Positions 1-11,916 of a DNA stretch of 64,000 nt are shown here, piece by piece. The DNA lies in contig DF239827.1 of NCBI GenBank assembly GCA_000507305.1, forward strand, positions 62,001-126,000. Direction: 5' to 3'. The notes under the pieces were generated by a model. That model was given only the letters and a program-made list of their open reading frames with translations, searched no databases and was not told the DNA's origin. The translations under genes were made by a program, and so were the position numbers. Positions within the stretch are counted from its first letter, which is position 1. Each line of letters begins with the position of its first letter. The DNA comes from Breviolum minutum Mf 1.05b.01 (taxonomy: Eukaryota; Sar; Dinophyceae; Suessiales; Symbiodiniaceae).

Positions 1-169
1 GAGACGTTCCCTCCCAAATTTCTGGCATTTTGTTGGCTGGCTGCGAATGAATCAACAAAAAATCATCAAGGCAAACCCTGGTTTGCTGCAATATTTGAGC
101 GCCAACAAAAATACCAACCGACAAAAGAAAATCAATGGCTGAATTGGACTCTAAACAACACTTCTATTC

Positions 170-1180
170 ACAATTGTTTCAATTGGATGACGAACCAAAT
201 CATTACATGAAAAATGGTTGTTTCACCAAAACATCCATTAAACAAATTGTTTTTTTTTGGGCTTCCCAGTTGGATCTTCAAACAAAAGCTCACCAAGGCT
301 TGGTCTTTGGAAAGCGATCTGAGACGCGAAATGACGGATCGGTCACGTCAGGCAGGTTTCAGGGCATAGTATAGCTTTCATGCCGGTTGGTCACCCCAAA
401 TGGTGGGAAAAAGGATCAGGGAATACGGAATTTTTTCCGCCAAAAATGCAGAGAAGATGATTGTAATTTGCAAAAAATTGATGCAACCATGTCTCTGGAT
501 GCGAAACGCCAGAAACTTGAAGCCTTCAAATCTAAGCCGGAAACAAAATCTGCCCAAAGAAGACTTACCGGGCCCTAAAAGGAAAGACTAGTGTCCCAAG
601 CATTATTTTTCAGGGGCTTTGGCTGTTCCACTTCAGGGGTTTTTAAATGTGTTTGTCACTTGAAACCTTTAATTTGAGTTTTTGTTTGAGAGGCCTGTAG
701 GTAGGATGCAACCTTTTATTTGTCGGTTTGATCAAAAGGCACAAAAAATCATTGAACCTATTCCATGGTATTCCATCCTGTTGCATCGAAGTAACATCAT
801 ACAGATACATCATCCTGGAACCTGCAATATCAATTTTTGAACAGTTGTTTCAATTGGATGACGAACCAAATCACTACATGAACAATACTTGTTTTACCAA
901 AACATCCACTAAAACAGGGTGCTGTTTGGAGTTCGAACTCCGGATCGCATCCACAAATCCGACTGGCCATCTTGAGGAGAGCAGCGAGGTTCGCAGCTTT
1001 GCAAAGAAAGAAGTGGATTCACGAAAAGCGTGGGAGGAGGCCATGGGCCCAAGCGTGGGAGAAGTCATGGTGCCGCAGGTACCCTAAACAAGAATCTTTC
1101 TAAAAGGTTGTTTCAATTGGATGATGAAGCAAATCATATACATGGGAAATGCTTGGAAATCACCAAACATCCATCCACTT
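170..1180 (+). repeat. Three dispersed copies of a ~75 bp direct repeat
   Basis: Copies begin near 171, 841 and 1106 in the same orientation. The first two are close to identical over about 70 bp and the third is diverged. All three can be read in one frame as LFQLDDEPNHY followed by a Cys-Phe-Thr-Lys stretch. The text between copies is unrelated. It may be a fragment of a dispersed repeat family or a decayed coding repeat; no function is recognised. Confidence 0.6.
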
Positions 1181-1870
1181 TAAACTGGTGGGCTTTGGGG
1201 TTCCAGCTGGTGACTGTGATTGGACCGATGGATCATGTTTCACCCAGCATTTCTTTTTTGGGTAAGGGGAAACAACTGATGTTGTTTTAAGTGTGTCAAG
1301 TGAGGAAATGACGAAACAGTGATATTCAGAAGTGACATTCGGATGAGGTTCGATAGTTTGACTTTGATGATTTCATCAACTTTAGAATTCCTGGATCACT
1401 TTTTTTGGGGTTTGACTTGGGTTGTCCCCTGGCCCAGTAACAGTCACCACCAGGATTGTTATATTTTTTGTAGGGGATCCCGAACTAAACCTTCATTTGC
1501 CACTGTTACTGGAACCCAAGGTTTGACTAATATAAGATGCTGGAATTCCGGGGGCGTTTTCGAGGTTTGCGTGCCTTTTTTTTTTCAGATGTTGCAACAA
1601 AAAAGCACCGATGATTTGTCCATGAGTTGATCTGCTGTGCTTTCAGGGGTAAATTATATCGAGTCACGATAGGAAGTTTTCATTTTTACTATATAGCTTT
1701 TGTTTGTTTAAGGTGATTTTTTACTTTCTACCATGGTAAATCACCATCACACCACCATTCGAATACTTTTTCCAAGCATCGAACAAGCAAATCCAAGATA
1801 GGTCTCGGCTCTTTTTTGGGCTAGGCTAGGGGATCTCCTTTCAGCTGGAGATTGACACAAGATGGGCTCA
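1181..1870. other. No gene seen
   Basis: T-rich sequence with short unconnected open frames. No exon with convincing splice sites was found. Confidence 0.4.
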
Positions 1871-1992
1871 GGATCCAGTTGTAAACGGGGTTTAAACCCC
1901 TTTCTTTGAACTGGCCTTATAAATGGGTATCTGGGGTGAAAAAAACCCTAACTTCTAGGGCTTATTTTACTCTATTTGATCCCTGGATCTGG
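1871..1992. repeat. Inverted-repeat element, family H
   Basis: Ends are GGATCCAG and its inverse CTGGATC. The interior holds the family H core CCTTATAAATGGG and a facing GGGCTTATTT. Related copies lie near 15750, 20525 and 54380. Non-coding. Confidence 0.55.
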
Positions 1993-2122
1993 GGCCCCAT
2001 AGTTGCAGGAACTATGGTCAGATCTTAGAAAGCTTCGTGCCCTGGTCGAAGCTTACAGGAAGAATGGGAGCAGCATCCAACGAAAAAACCCTTGAATCCC
2101 CCGAAAACTAAGATGGACACCA

Positions 2123-2223
2123 GGGTGTTTCCTTAAATGGTGGTACCCCCAAATCATCCATGTTAATAGGGTTTTCCATTGTAAACCATCCATTTTGGGG
2201 TACCCCTATTTTTGGAAACATCC
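2123..2223. repeat. Foldback element, family D (101 bp)
   Basis: Ends GGGTGTTTCC and GGAAACATCC are inverted repeats. The element is flanked on both sides by ACCA, a clean 4 bp target-site duplication. The copy at 24175-24275 has the same length, 101 bp. No coding capacity, so it would depend on a transposase encoded elsewhere. Confidence 0.75.
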
Positions 2224-2514
2224 ACCAAGAAAAACAACATAGTTGAGAGGAAGGTCTTTTTCAAAACCAGGATTTTTAGGATCGGTGTTAGTTTGTTTTT
2301 GAGTGTACTGTAACATTTCTTGTGCATGTTGTTTATAGTTGAACAGCAAGGCCGAAATTGGGGATTTACCATGTGAGTTTAAACGGCAAAAAGGTTCATG
2401 CAGGAATTCTTTCATATGAGGTTTCGGTTGGTGTTTATGCCTTGGAGGTATGGAAACTGATAGGGCGAACTCCTAAAACCGATACCTTGACCTGATCGAT
2501 GAGTAGTAAACATG

Positions 2515-2619
2515 TACACCCCCGAAGTTTAACATAGAGCCTGAAAATGATGGTTTCCAAAAGGAATCTCCTTTTCCAGGGGTGTATTCTCAGGTTCCAT
2601 GTTAATCTTCCGGGGTGTA
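2515..2619. repeat. Inverted-repeat element, family A
   Basis: Starts TACACCCCCGAAG and ends CCGGGGTGTA, with the family A core of CCTGAAAATG, a facing TTCCTTTT block and CAGG. TA at both ends suggests TA target duplication. Confidence 0.6.
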
Positions 2620-3172
2620 TACGATTGTAAGCATTTGATAATGTGTGCATGTATGTGAGCAGCCTAGATGCTCCTAGACTGCAAAATTTCCTGGGCCTAG
2701 GCACTAGCCAGACCTATACCAACCGATACCCAGAAATTGACTTTTGGACCCCCGGGGTACTCCAACACCAATTCAAAGCCTTCAGATTTGTTTTTTTTCT
2801 TGCCAAAGAGCGCGCAAAGAAGAAAGGTGCAGCTGGTGATCAAACAAAAGTCACTGCATGCCACACCAAACCATGTAAACTGATGCAGCGAACTCCCAAA
2901 GCCGATACCTTCCTTGATAAGACCGGGTTTTGTTGTGTTCCATTTTGCTGGTCATATTACATTTTGAATAGGGAATCCCTTTAAACAGCTTTAAACCCTT
3001 ATTTGCCACTGTTACTGTCACTAGATCAAACGAATCCTATTCTTTCCTATGGGCCATGCGTTTATTTGCCATTTGCTACTACGTTTTTGATGTTCGACGT
3101 GTTCATGTAGATGAGACTCAATCGCTGTCTTAAAAAGGGAGGAGTGGCTGCCACCTATACGAAACAAAATGT
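2620..3172. other. No clear gene; possible exon at its right end
   Basis: Mostly AT-rich. From about 3110 to 3168 a plus frame reads RLNRCLKKGGVAATYTKQN, ending at a GTGAGC that would be a good donor. The GT comes from the flanking ATGT duplication and GAGC from the family C element that begins at 3173. Weak as a gene. Confidence 0.25.
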
Positions 3173-3319
3173 GAGCAATGAACAAAACCCCTGGTTATTT
3201 GTATATTGGGGATTATACTACCCAGTTATGTGGGGATTATAATATATAAAGCATTGTACGGATCCCTATTAAAGCAACCAGGATTTAATGGAAAGTAAGG
3301 CCGTTTTTTTTAATGGCTC
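3173..3319 (+). repeat. Inverted-repeat element, family C
   Basis: Begins GAGCAATGAAC and ends with GGCTC, flanked on both sides by ATGT. The interior carries the family C core GGATTATACTACCC and GGATCCCTATTAAA. Element length is about 147 bp. Confidence 0.75.
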
Positions 3320-3568
3320 ATGTGACGACAGTTGCTATCAGCCAATGGAATCTCCTCCTTAGCCATGTAAAGGCTTAATGAAAATCATGGCTGACGTCAT
3401 CCTTAACCAAAAATAGTTGAAGCACCTGCAACCTGAACATTTTCCTCCCAAAAAAGAAGCCCAGTTGCTGACTTAGTGTCCAGATTTTCCCACCCCCATG
3501 GGGGTTGATGTTAGAATTTCTCTGTTGGGAATTCTTCTGTTTTTTGGGTTGGATCTACTGTACTGTAG

Positions 3569-3696
3569 TGATTTCGTACCAAGGAAAACAGCTTGCTACC
3601 CTTGGCAACAACGTCATGACGGCCAGTGCAGAGGACTGTTCTGTTCGAGCTGCTGGGGTGGCAGTGGTGGTTGATGTGGATGCGTTTGATCCGTGA
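3569..3696 (+). CDS. Candidate terminal exon, unknown protein
   Basis: The frame contains LATLGNNVMTASAEDC and then AAGVAVVVDVDAFDP before a TGA stop at 3694-3696. An acceptor TACTGTAG precedes 3569 after a T-rich tract. Composition (small residues, few cysteines) is protein-like, but the minus strand is also open here as a 128-codon frame. No family is recognised. If real, it is the C-terminal exon of a plus-strand gene whose earlier exons were not found. Confidence 0.4.
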
Positions 3697-4111
3697 AAAA
3701 AACGCAAGGATCTGCGCAAGATGGTGAGCAACATGGAACATAAACTCAAGGCTTGGGGGGTTCAAAGGGGAAGAAGTGGGCAATGTTGTTTTTTCTGTAC
3801 ACAAGCAATCAATTCGTCGCGGGGAAATGGGAATTCCCAAACTTCTTTTTTGTTTTTCATATTTGTAGATGGGAATTTTGAAGGTGCCAAGGGCCAAGTC
3901 ATTTATTGGTGGTGTTTTTTCGTAGGCAGATTCCTATACAAAAAATTCCCATTTAGAAGAATTAGTGCATTTTGCCATTCCACAGCAGCGGTTTTTTGTT
4001 AGGGAAAACACACACTGGACGTAGGGCCTTTGGGTAAAGATGAAAATAAAAGATGTTCCATTCACCTGGTCACGTGAATGAAACATGCCATTGGATCCTA
4101 TCAAAACAAGA

Positions 4112-4216
4112 TACACTCCGGTAATCTAACATAGCAATGGAAAATGGACCCTTTGAAGATGTATTTCCTATAAAAAATGGGGATATGCCATTGCTATGTT
4201 AGTTTACCAGCGGGTA
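4112..4216. repeat. Inverted-repeat element, family K
   Basis: Left end CCGGTAATCTAACATAGCAA and right end TTGCTATGTTAGTTTACCAG pair as inverted repeats over about 20 bp with few mismatches. TA flanks both sides. The interior has a GAAGATGTATTTCC block shared with family A. Confidence 0.7.
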
Positions 4217-4418
4217 TTTTTTCTAGCATTCTAGCGCTTTGAGCTCTCATCTGGACATGTTGATTGCTCGGTCCCTGATGTTGGTCCGTACTCCTCCCTG
4301 CTCTGTTTGGTGGAGATTCAAAAACAACTTCCCACACCTTTCCCGATCAAGAAAATCAATTGCCCACTTATTTCCCTTGGCAAAAAATACCCACTTATTA
4401 TTTCCCTTTCTGTTGTAG

Positions 4419-4548
4419 GTAACCTTGGATCTGATTGCAATGCATCAGGTGCAATCAGAACAGAGTCGGCTCCAGTTTGAGGATTCGGAGGGAGAAGACA
4501 GAAAGACCTATGTTGCAATTGTGGATAAATTTCATCAATCCCAATTGA
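4419..4548 (+). CDS. Candidate exon, hydrophilic protein
   Basis: A strong acceptor (pyrimidine tract, then CTGTTGTAG) precedes GTAACCTTGGATC. The frame reads VTLDLIAMHQVQSEQS, then RLQFEDSEGEDRKTYV and IVDKFHQSQL. It is acidic and glutamine-rich, probably helical. The right boundary is not fixed; possible GT donors lie between 4510 and 4550. No family is recognised. Confidence 0.45.
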
Positions 4549-4637
4549 TGCTTAATGTTTTTTTAAACTGTTTTTTTCTTTTAATACTTTTCAAAATCAA
4601 AAACAAATCAGATTCGTTTCAACCTTAGAAGATGTTC

Positions 4638-5560
4638 TTATTCTTCACAGATAGTTTTCTCCACCAAATGTTTGGAAACCTGTCTCTCCACGTTCTCTGA
4701 ACTTTTTTCTCTAAGAAACTCATTTTCTGTTTCTAATTTTAGGTATCCCATGAGATCTACAGTATATATTGGAAACGATGGAAGATGTAACATGATGTAA
4801 GTAATATGAGATCTTTCGCCATCGTTACATCTCCCAATCATCACGGGTGGAAAACATTGTATTTATCTTAGACCGCTGCATTTGTTTTGACATTCGGGCC
4901 AACCAATTGGTGGAAAAGGAACCAGGAATGGCAGTTAACATTGACAAAATGAGTGTTTCGAGTCCTAGATGTTTACAATCAAACAGATGAACATGGGTTG
5001 TTTCATCCAAATATGTTGACAAATCATTAAAGACCCTTCGGATCTCTTCATGATGAATATTTCCATATTTTTATTTCAGATTATTTTCTAGCTGCTGATG
5101 GTCCAATTTGAATATTCCAAGTATTGCAATATGCTTACAGTAACCATTAAAACAACAGATGTCCTAAGATTCTATATATCGCCTTCTTAGGTGAAGAACC
5201 AACATGTTTCACTCAAGCTACACATATGCTATATATTATCAATTTAGTATATAGTCTGTGTATATGATGTAAATAGTATTATGATCAGTATGCATCCATA
5301 TTTTATCTATATACATTATATACATCATATCCATCAAAAAACGAAATCGTCTTTCGGGTTCAAACGGCGTTTTCATTGTAACATGAGAACCGTCGACTTC
5401 ACCAAGCGGTTCAGTCAGCAAGTCATAGCCAGGTTAGATTCTGGTTGGGACCCATCAGCGATGTCGACCCCCATATTCTTTAGAACGACCTGGAATCCAT
5501 CATTCTTTTCAAACATCATGAACCTGGAAAACATAGGAAAGTACAATTTTTTTAGACAAC
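4638..5560 (-). CDS. Candidate multi-exon minus gene, helical C-terminus
   Basis: The last exon (4732 down to the stop at 4638) begins after an ATTAG acceptor and ends LVEKTICEE-stop; before it comes LETENEFLREKSSENVERQ, a heptad-like coiled coil. A second open block, 4850-5000, contains LETLILSMLTAIPGSFST and NWLARMSKQMQRS. A third, 5415-5545, contains FMMFEKNDGFQVVLKNMG and DIADGSQPES; the next frame over it is also open (LTEPLGEVDGSHVTMK), so its boundary is uncertain. These look like exons of one gene, but the joins were not proven. No family is recognised. Confidence 0.4.
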
Positions 5561-5571
5561 AATGACTGCTT

Positions 5572-5625
5572 TTAGGGGTAAAGTGGATGGAAATTGACAG
5601 CAACTTGTTTTCCAGGAAGTTGTTT
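5572..5625. repeat. Short dispersed repeat, copy 1 of 2
   Basis: About 50 bp starting TTTTAGGGGTAAAGTGGATG and running through CAGCAACTTG to TTTCCAGG. A near-identical copy lies at 10629-10678. Family unknown. Confidence 0.6.
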
Positions 5626-5672
5626 AAGTGATCTCTTACAAGTCTCTCCAGAAATTCTTGGTGTCCCAAAAT

Positions 5673-5801
5673 TACACCCCTGGCCCCTGAAGTTTAACAG
5701 CTTGCCCGGCTTGCCCCTGAAAAGTTACAGGGCCCCGAAAGGAAAGAATCGTCTTCCAACCATCCGTTTTCATGGGCGAGCTGTGAAACTTTGCGGCTGT
5801 A
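5673..5801. repeat. Inverted-repeat element, family A
   Basis: Left TACACCCCTGG and CCCCTGAAGTTTAACAGCT; right AGCTGTGAAACTTTGCGGC then TGTA. A short duplication of the CTTGCCC/CCCCTGAA part makes it longer than usual. Confidence 0.5.
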
Positions 5802-5825
5802 TGTCAAAAAATGAGACATGTTTCA

Positions 5826-5952
5826 TACTGTTGATGCTTCAGAAATCCCAAAGAACCACCTGGGATGTTTTTAAAACCATGAAAATAATAGGATTTCAAC
5901 TACCAACCTCCTTCAACAGGTTAGCCGGATTTCTGAACCATCAACAGTACCT
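5826..5952. repeat. Inverted-repeat element, family E
   Basis: CTGTTGATGCTTCAGAAATC on the left faces GATTTCTGAACCATCAACAG on the right, with TA at both flanks. Core TGGGATGTTTTTAAAACC and GGATTTCAACTACC is shared with copies at 7026 and 62452. Confidence 0.7.
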
Positions 5953-6054
5953 CATGGTGCTTTCAGGAGCTTTGTACCGAAGAGAATCACTTGGAAGAGG
6001 CCCTTGAGGCCAGGCTGTGAGACAAAACTCCTGGAAGCCTTAACAAACCAGTCC

Positions 6055-6140
6055 CATAGGATCCATGTATGGTATATTTACCTACATTTGGCTTAAATTT
6101 ATGGTAAATGTAGGTAAATATACTATACATGAATCCTATG
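6055..6140. repeat. Near-perfect palindrome, family L
   Basis: TGTATGGTATATTTACCTAC faces GTAGGTAAATATACTATACA around a centre of AAATTTATGG. A related copy lies at 15450-15530. Hairpin-forming, non-coding. Confidence 0.65.
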
Positions 6141-6151
6141 AAAGCTTTACG

Positions 6152-6258
6152 TACCCGAAGTTTAACAGCTGACCCCTGAAAAGTGGTTGGTTGGAAGACG
6201 CTGCTTTCCTATTGAGAAGGTCACTTTTCAGGCGCAAGCTGTTAAACTTCCAGGGTGA
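6152..6258. repeat. Inverted-repeat element, family A
   Basis: TACCCGAAGTTTAACAGCTG on the left faces CAAGCTGTTAAACTTCCAGG on the right, with the usual CCCTGAAAAGTGG/CACTTTTCAGG inner pair. Confidence 0.65.
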
Positions 6259-6839
6259 AAATAGATGTTTGGGTAAAAGAAGCCATTTTTCATGTAATGA
6301 TGTGGAGTCATCCAACTTGAAACCATTGTTAAAAATGGGTGTTGCAGGTTTGAAGTTACAGTTTCGATCACTTATTGCAAAATTTGTGTGACTCATCTCA
6401 TCTAATTATCCGCAGGTAAACAAGTCAAGCTGGAAAATCATCCCATCTTCAGGCAATACATTTTTCAACTTCATGGGATTTTTTCAGAGGATTGGGTGTG
6501 AAGAGTATTTCATTGGGGGGAAATCCATGTCATTTTTGGGGGGTAATTGACTTGTGTGGGCAAGCTGGTGGTTATCTATGGCTATCTGCCAAAGGAGTCA
6601 TACCCAAGTTGGTGGTCAATCTGGCAGTTGGGATATGGGATCCTGATTTAATGGTTTATGAAATAATCCCTACATAACTGGGTAGTACAATCCCCTATAT
6701 ACACTAAACAACCAGTTGTCTTTCATTGCTCACTAACCACTGAAGGGTTATTTCACCCCAGTTTCCCATTTATGTTCGGCCATAAAAAAAGGGTTTTTTT
6801 CCCCAAAACATCCACTGGGGATGATCCCCTCCCCAGCAG
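6259..6839. other. No gene; reversed family C copy at 6640-6746
   Basis: The stretch to 6640 has no convincing exon. From 6640 the reversed family C core appears (GGATCCTGATTTAATGG, GGGTAGTACAATCCCC), ending TTCATTGCTC at 6746. Confidence 0.45.
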
Positions 6840-9800
6840 CATCCTGGCTGGTCCTGTTGGCCTCAAGGCCTCCATAGCTCGGTTTGAAGCTTGGGAAGAT
6901 GCACCCTGCGTCCCCGCGTGCCGATCTCGTCCCAGCAGCGCACCTGTGCAACGGAAACGCCGCGAGGGGAAGGGCGGGAGGAATCCGCCCAGGACCGCGG
7001 GAAGGAATGGGGCAAAACTTGAAATGCTGTTGATGGTTCAGAAATCCGGAGATCACCAACTGGGATGTTTTTAAAACCTAGTAAATAATGGGATTTCAAC
7101 TACCTTTCCTTCAACTGGTGCCGGATTTCTGAACCATCAACAGTATCAAGGGTTTTCTTCTCAAACGACCGAGGCTAAATCCAAGCATATGGAATTGGAG
7201 GCTTGTAGAGTATTGTATACTGCTAGCCGGTCCCAAGTAAGGAAAATCACAAAACATGGCTTATATAAACCAACACGTTGGGGGATGTGGGCTGGGCCAT
7301 CTGCTTTGACAAAGGTGTAATTGCGTTTTTCTATTCAATTTCAGCCTTTTGATTCTTGGTGCATTGGTGCAGGTTGACGTTGAACCAAATTGGCGCATGC
7401 ATTTGACAAACACAATTTGACCTCGCCTATTCCCGGCATTTTCTCTGCAGGACTGCCGAAGCTTTGCGTGGAAGAGTGGAGGAGATCACTCAGCATTTGG
7501 CCAACACTCCACGCTACGGAGCTTGGGAGTGAGTTTTTGGGAGTGATTTTGGACTCAGTTGGGCAAGGACTTCTATGGGTTTTTCCCATCATTTGCAAGG
7601 TGTTTTTGATAGATCCACATTTCAGGCATCAACAGGCATTGTGTTCCAAGAAGTGCTGCAAAGACCTACCAAGAACTGCTTGGTGGGAAACTCTTGAAAG
7701 GGACTGACTCCTTTGACTATTGACGAGGCGGCTTATCAGTAAGTCACATGGGGACGCATGTTCCTGTTGGCTTGGAAACTGCTTTAATCCAAAAGCTTCT
7801 TCTATGTCGTACTTTCCTTCACAATTTTTCTTTTCCATCCTCGACTTGAAGATGATGCAAGTTGATGTTCTACATGTTTCAACTGGTTGTCTTCAGGTGT
7901 TGCAACCACCCAGTCTTTACCTTCCCAAAACACCACCACCAAGCGCAGGAGGCTGGCGTCCAGCAGATCACGATGCCTTCCTCCGTTTATTGCTGGGACG
8001 TTTCCGCGGCCGTCCTACAGGGGAGTTCTTGGCGGAGGCGTGTCTCCAATTTTGGAGACATACAACTTTGCTGCTGCATAGTGGTGGAAATCCCCCCATT
8101 TGAACCATTAAAAAACCCTGGTCGTTGAGGTAGTATGGGATCATACTACCCCAGATATGTCGTGGGGATTATTTCATAATAAGTTACAAGGATCCCTATT
8201 AAACAACCCAGTATTTGATGGAAAGTAAAAGCTTCTTTTTTGGCCGTGGCTCATTTGTCCTGGTAAATACATAAAGACTTATTATGATCCCCACCTATCT
8301 GGGTAGTATAATCCCCTATCTATCCTAAACAACCAGGATATTTTTTATTGCGCAAATGGGGATCTCCACGACTATGCTGCAGCAAGTTGTTGGGTGTTCC
8401 ATTGCTTAGGACAAAGATGGCAACCGAAGGCAGATATAGCACTTTGAGAGGCACAATTTTCTTGAGATTAAGAAATGGGACATCAGACTATATACATCTG
8501 GGAAATGTGTTTTTTACTGTTATTTTGATGTGTCTTTTGTTGGAAAAGAAGTATCGCCACAAGATTCAAGATCATGTTTTTTGATGATTTGGACATATCT
8601 TGCTCCTTCCCTTTCGCTCGCTCCCTTCAAACCATCCTAGTTGCATATTATCTTCATATCCTGGTTACGGGTTTACCCTTCCGAAAATGGTGATTTTATT
8701 TATACTATATACTTTTGTAAAGGGAGTTTGCCAAAGGTACTAAACATGTCTGGATGATGATATGTTCTACGTACTGGAAACTCAGATATGCTGTGGGAAT
8801 GGCTGATCCGGTCCAACCACCCATCAACAGCAGATGTAACACGAGGCGCAGCAGCTTTTACCCCATTTGGCACACGAGCAATTGGTGGAGCATTCCAAAC
8901 GCTTGCTGGAACAGGCGTCACATTGTGCTGTTGGGTGTGGGCAGTGGGCTTCGGAGCTACGTACAGAACCATATACCTAGGAAGTCCCAAAAACTTACGT
9001 TTCCCCTTGGTTACAGGGGAATTCTGTACATGGAGCGTCCCAAAAACTATTCTTTGTTTGGTCTTGGACTCCTGGGGTATTTACAACTTGACATAACAAG
9101 ACTATTATCGAATCGTATATATATATATACCTTAGATTAAAACAGCCAACTTCACAACCTTCCCAGTTATTTACGCAATAACCTGGACAAATATATGTAT
9201 TAATAGAATCGGAATTTTTATGCACTTTTTCTTGGGGCATAATGATGGACCCTGGACCCTCTACTATAATCCGAATAAACCTTGCAAAACAGTTTTGTGG
9301 AATTTGAAGGAAACGTGGATGGAAAACCGTCAGCACCTCGTTTTTTGAAAATGAAACCAAAAAAACATCTCCTTGATTGAACTCTTGGAGCGGTTTTGTT
9401 TTCGGGTAAGCTTCAATGGAATCCATGAGAATTCATTTTTTGGTAGAACCAACTTCAATCCTTTCAATCCATTTTCAAACCCATGGAAACTTCCAATTTG
9501 TAAAACCCTCAAACGTACATACAAAAGACCTTTATCATTGAAGCCATGAAATCATCCATGTGCACCCGCACCATTTGGGGTTCCGTCCAGATCTGTCCGG
9601 GTTTCCGTCGCCTCGTGGACCGTTTTCCAGGATGCCTTGCAGGCGGAACGGCAGAGTTTGTTGCAGCAATGGCGTCAGGAGCAGCAACGACCAACAAAAT
9701 CACAGAGCTTGGTCGTTGAAGCGGCAAAGGAGCGGGTCCAATTTATCGGGTTTCCGTCACAATGACTCAGCCGCACATAAGGTTGATGGTTCAGAAATCC

Positions 9801-11880
9801 GGCTAACCAGTTGAGGGAAAGGTAGTTGAAATCCCATTATTTGCGACGGGTTTTATACATCCAGGTGGTGCAGGATTTTTCTTCCATCAACAGTAGGTCC
9901 AGGGTTATAGGGTTACTACCAAAGCATTTCCCCCCTGTGATTCGGGTTGTTTCACCCTATAACCCTGTTGACATCTGCAGCTAAGATGAGGCCAGGTGTT
10001 TATCGTCATTGGATTTGGACAAAAAAAAGCTAAGCTAGCGCTGATTTCAAGAGAATGCATTGGTGTTGTTCCACTAAGGTGTCATTTATCATCATTTATC
10101 CTAAAATAGGGATTTGAAGACCCTTGGATTTGAATCGTAAATAGTCCTAACACATGTCTTTTGCAAGCTCCCACTTGCAATCTTGCAATTGCTGCTGACA
10201 CCGTGACACCATAACCTTGGCTGAGCGATTTTTTCAAAACATCTGAGAAAGGAGAGTGCTCAGAAGCGAGAGGTTGACATGAAAAAACGGCAGAGCCTTG
10301 CAGAGACTTTGGCGGAAGAAAACTTTGAACAAAAGCGTTGTCACACCAGGAGGTACCAAATTAAATGAGGGTTATAGTTTAGGCAAGTTCTTATACCTCA
10401 CCTAGACGGATGAATGGCGCTACCCTTTCTGAGTTTGTGGACTTATTCATTGGCTCAGCATGCTGCAGTTGCCAGTTCTTACTTGTAAGGGTTTGCATGG
10501 CATGCCAATCCTCTCAGGAAAAGAAGAAACAAGTAGAGGCGCTTGGATGCCTGAAAACGTCACGCTTTGGCGTACACAGCTTACCTGGAAAAAATAGTCT
10601 ACTAGTTCTTTTGGCAACTGTGGCTGTTTTTAGGGGTAAAGTGGATGGAAAGTAAACAGCAACTTGCTTTCCAGGTAGATTTTACAATTTTCAATTTCCA
10701 CTTAATTGCTTGGACAAGTCTGGTGCGGATAGGAAGAGTTTCGTTTGTGTGGGTCTGTTTCTCAGCTACACGTGAGTGGTCGAGGCTTGGCAAAAAGAGC
10801 GTGCCGAAGCAGCACGTCGTGAAGAAGAGAGGTTACGTGAAGTTGAAGAGGAAGAGCGTAAGAAGGTCCGGAGATAAACCTTTCCGCTTTTTGGCGACCA
10901 AGCATTCCAACATTTGAACAAGATTCCTAGGTGAAATATGTCATGTAGAATCCAATCAAGATCAATCAAGCATCACAAGGAAAAGTTGAAGGATGGTACA
11001 ATCATACAATGTCATTGCGTTGTCTAATGATGAGCTGTGCTGCTGCCTTCTCTATTGCCACTGGAATTGAGTTTTGATTGAACATAGAGTGGAAATCCCA
11101 AATATGTGTAGAGATAGATTTAATCCAACAACCAGTAGAAGCAGAACTATCAGCGAGGCTTTCCGACTAGGCTCATAATTTTCCATTATTGATAAGGATA
11201 ATCCCAGTGGTCATTCGCAAAGGGGACATATATCAAGCTACCCCTTCTAGGCTCAAAGGAAGCAAGAGGCACTACAAGCCAAAAAGGAGGCTGGACTGCG
11301 ACAGCACCTGCAATGTCTTAAACAAAAAATGACACCACCATGCAATGGCTTAAAACAAAAATACAATGGTTGACAAGAATGAGCTAATCAGAAGGCTAAT
11401 CAGCTGGGACTTCCGAAAGTCACTTGTAGATAGTGGGATAATCGTGGGATAAAAGTACCAATTCCAATTTGTCACAATTGGATTCTCAATCATCAACTGC
11501 TCTGGCCTCTAGTGACTTGGATTTGACTCAGCATGTGGAGATCAGCACTGTACGCTTGTTGCTTGAATATCATGGTATGAACCAAGGATCTATGCTAAAG
11601 ATTTACTGTACTAGATTGTGTTTGTGTGTGTGCGCGCGTCTTTCAGCTAAAATAAAAGATCTTTTTTTGAAGATCTGCTGCTGTGTGCAGCTCCCATAAT
11701 GTGGAAGGGTAAACCATTTGGTACTTTTGAGCCGAACTTGTTCTGACATTCCCCTCAAGAAATCAATGGATGTTTTGGTTGTAGTCAAAGGTTGTAGATA
11801 GCATATAACTTGCCTACAAGTCTACAATGCAACATATGCCTTTCATAAATAAGCCCCACATACATACCTGTACGTATATA

Positions 11881-11916
<36 letters not shown>

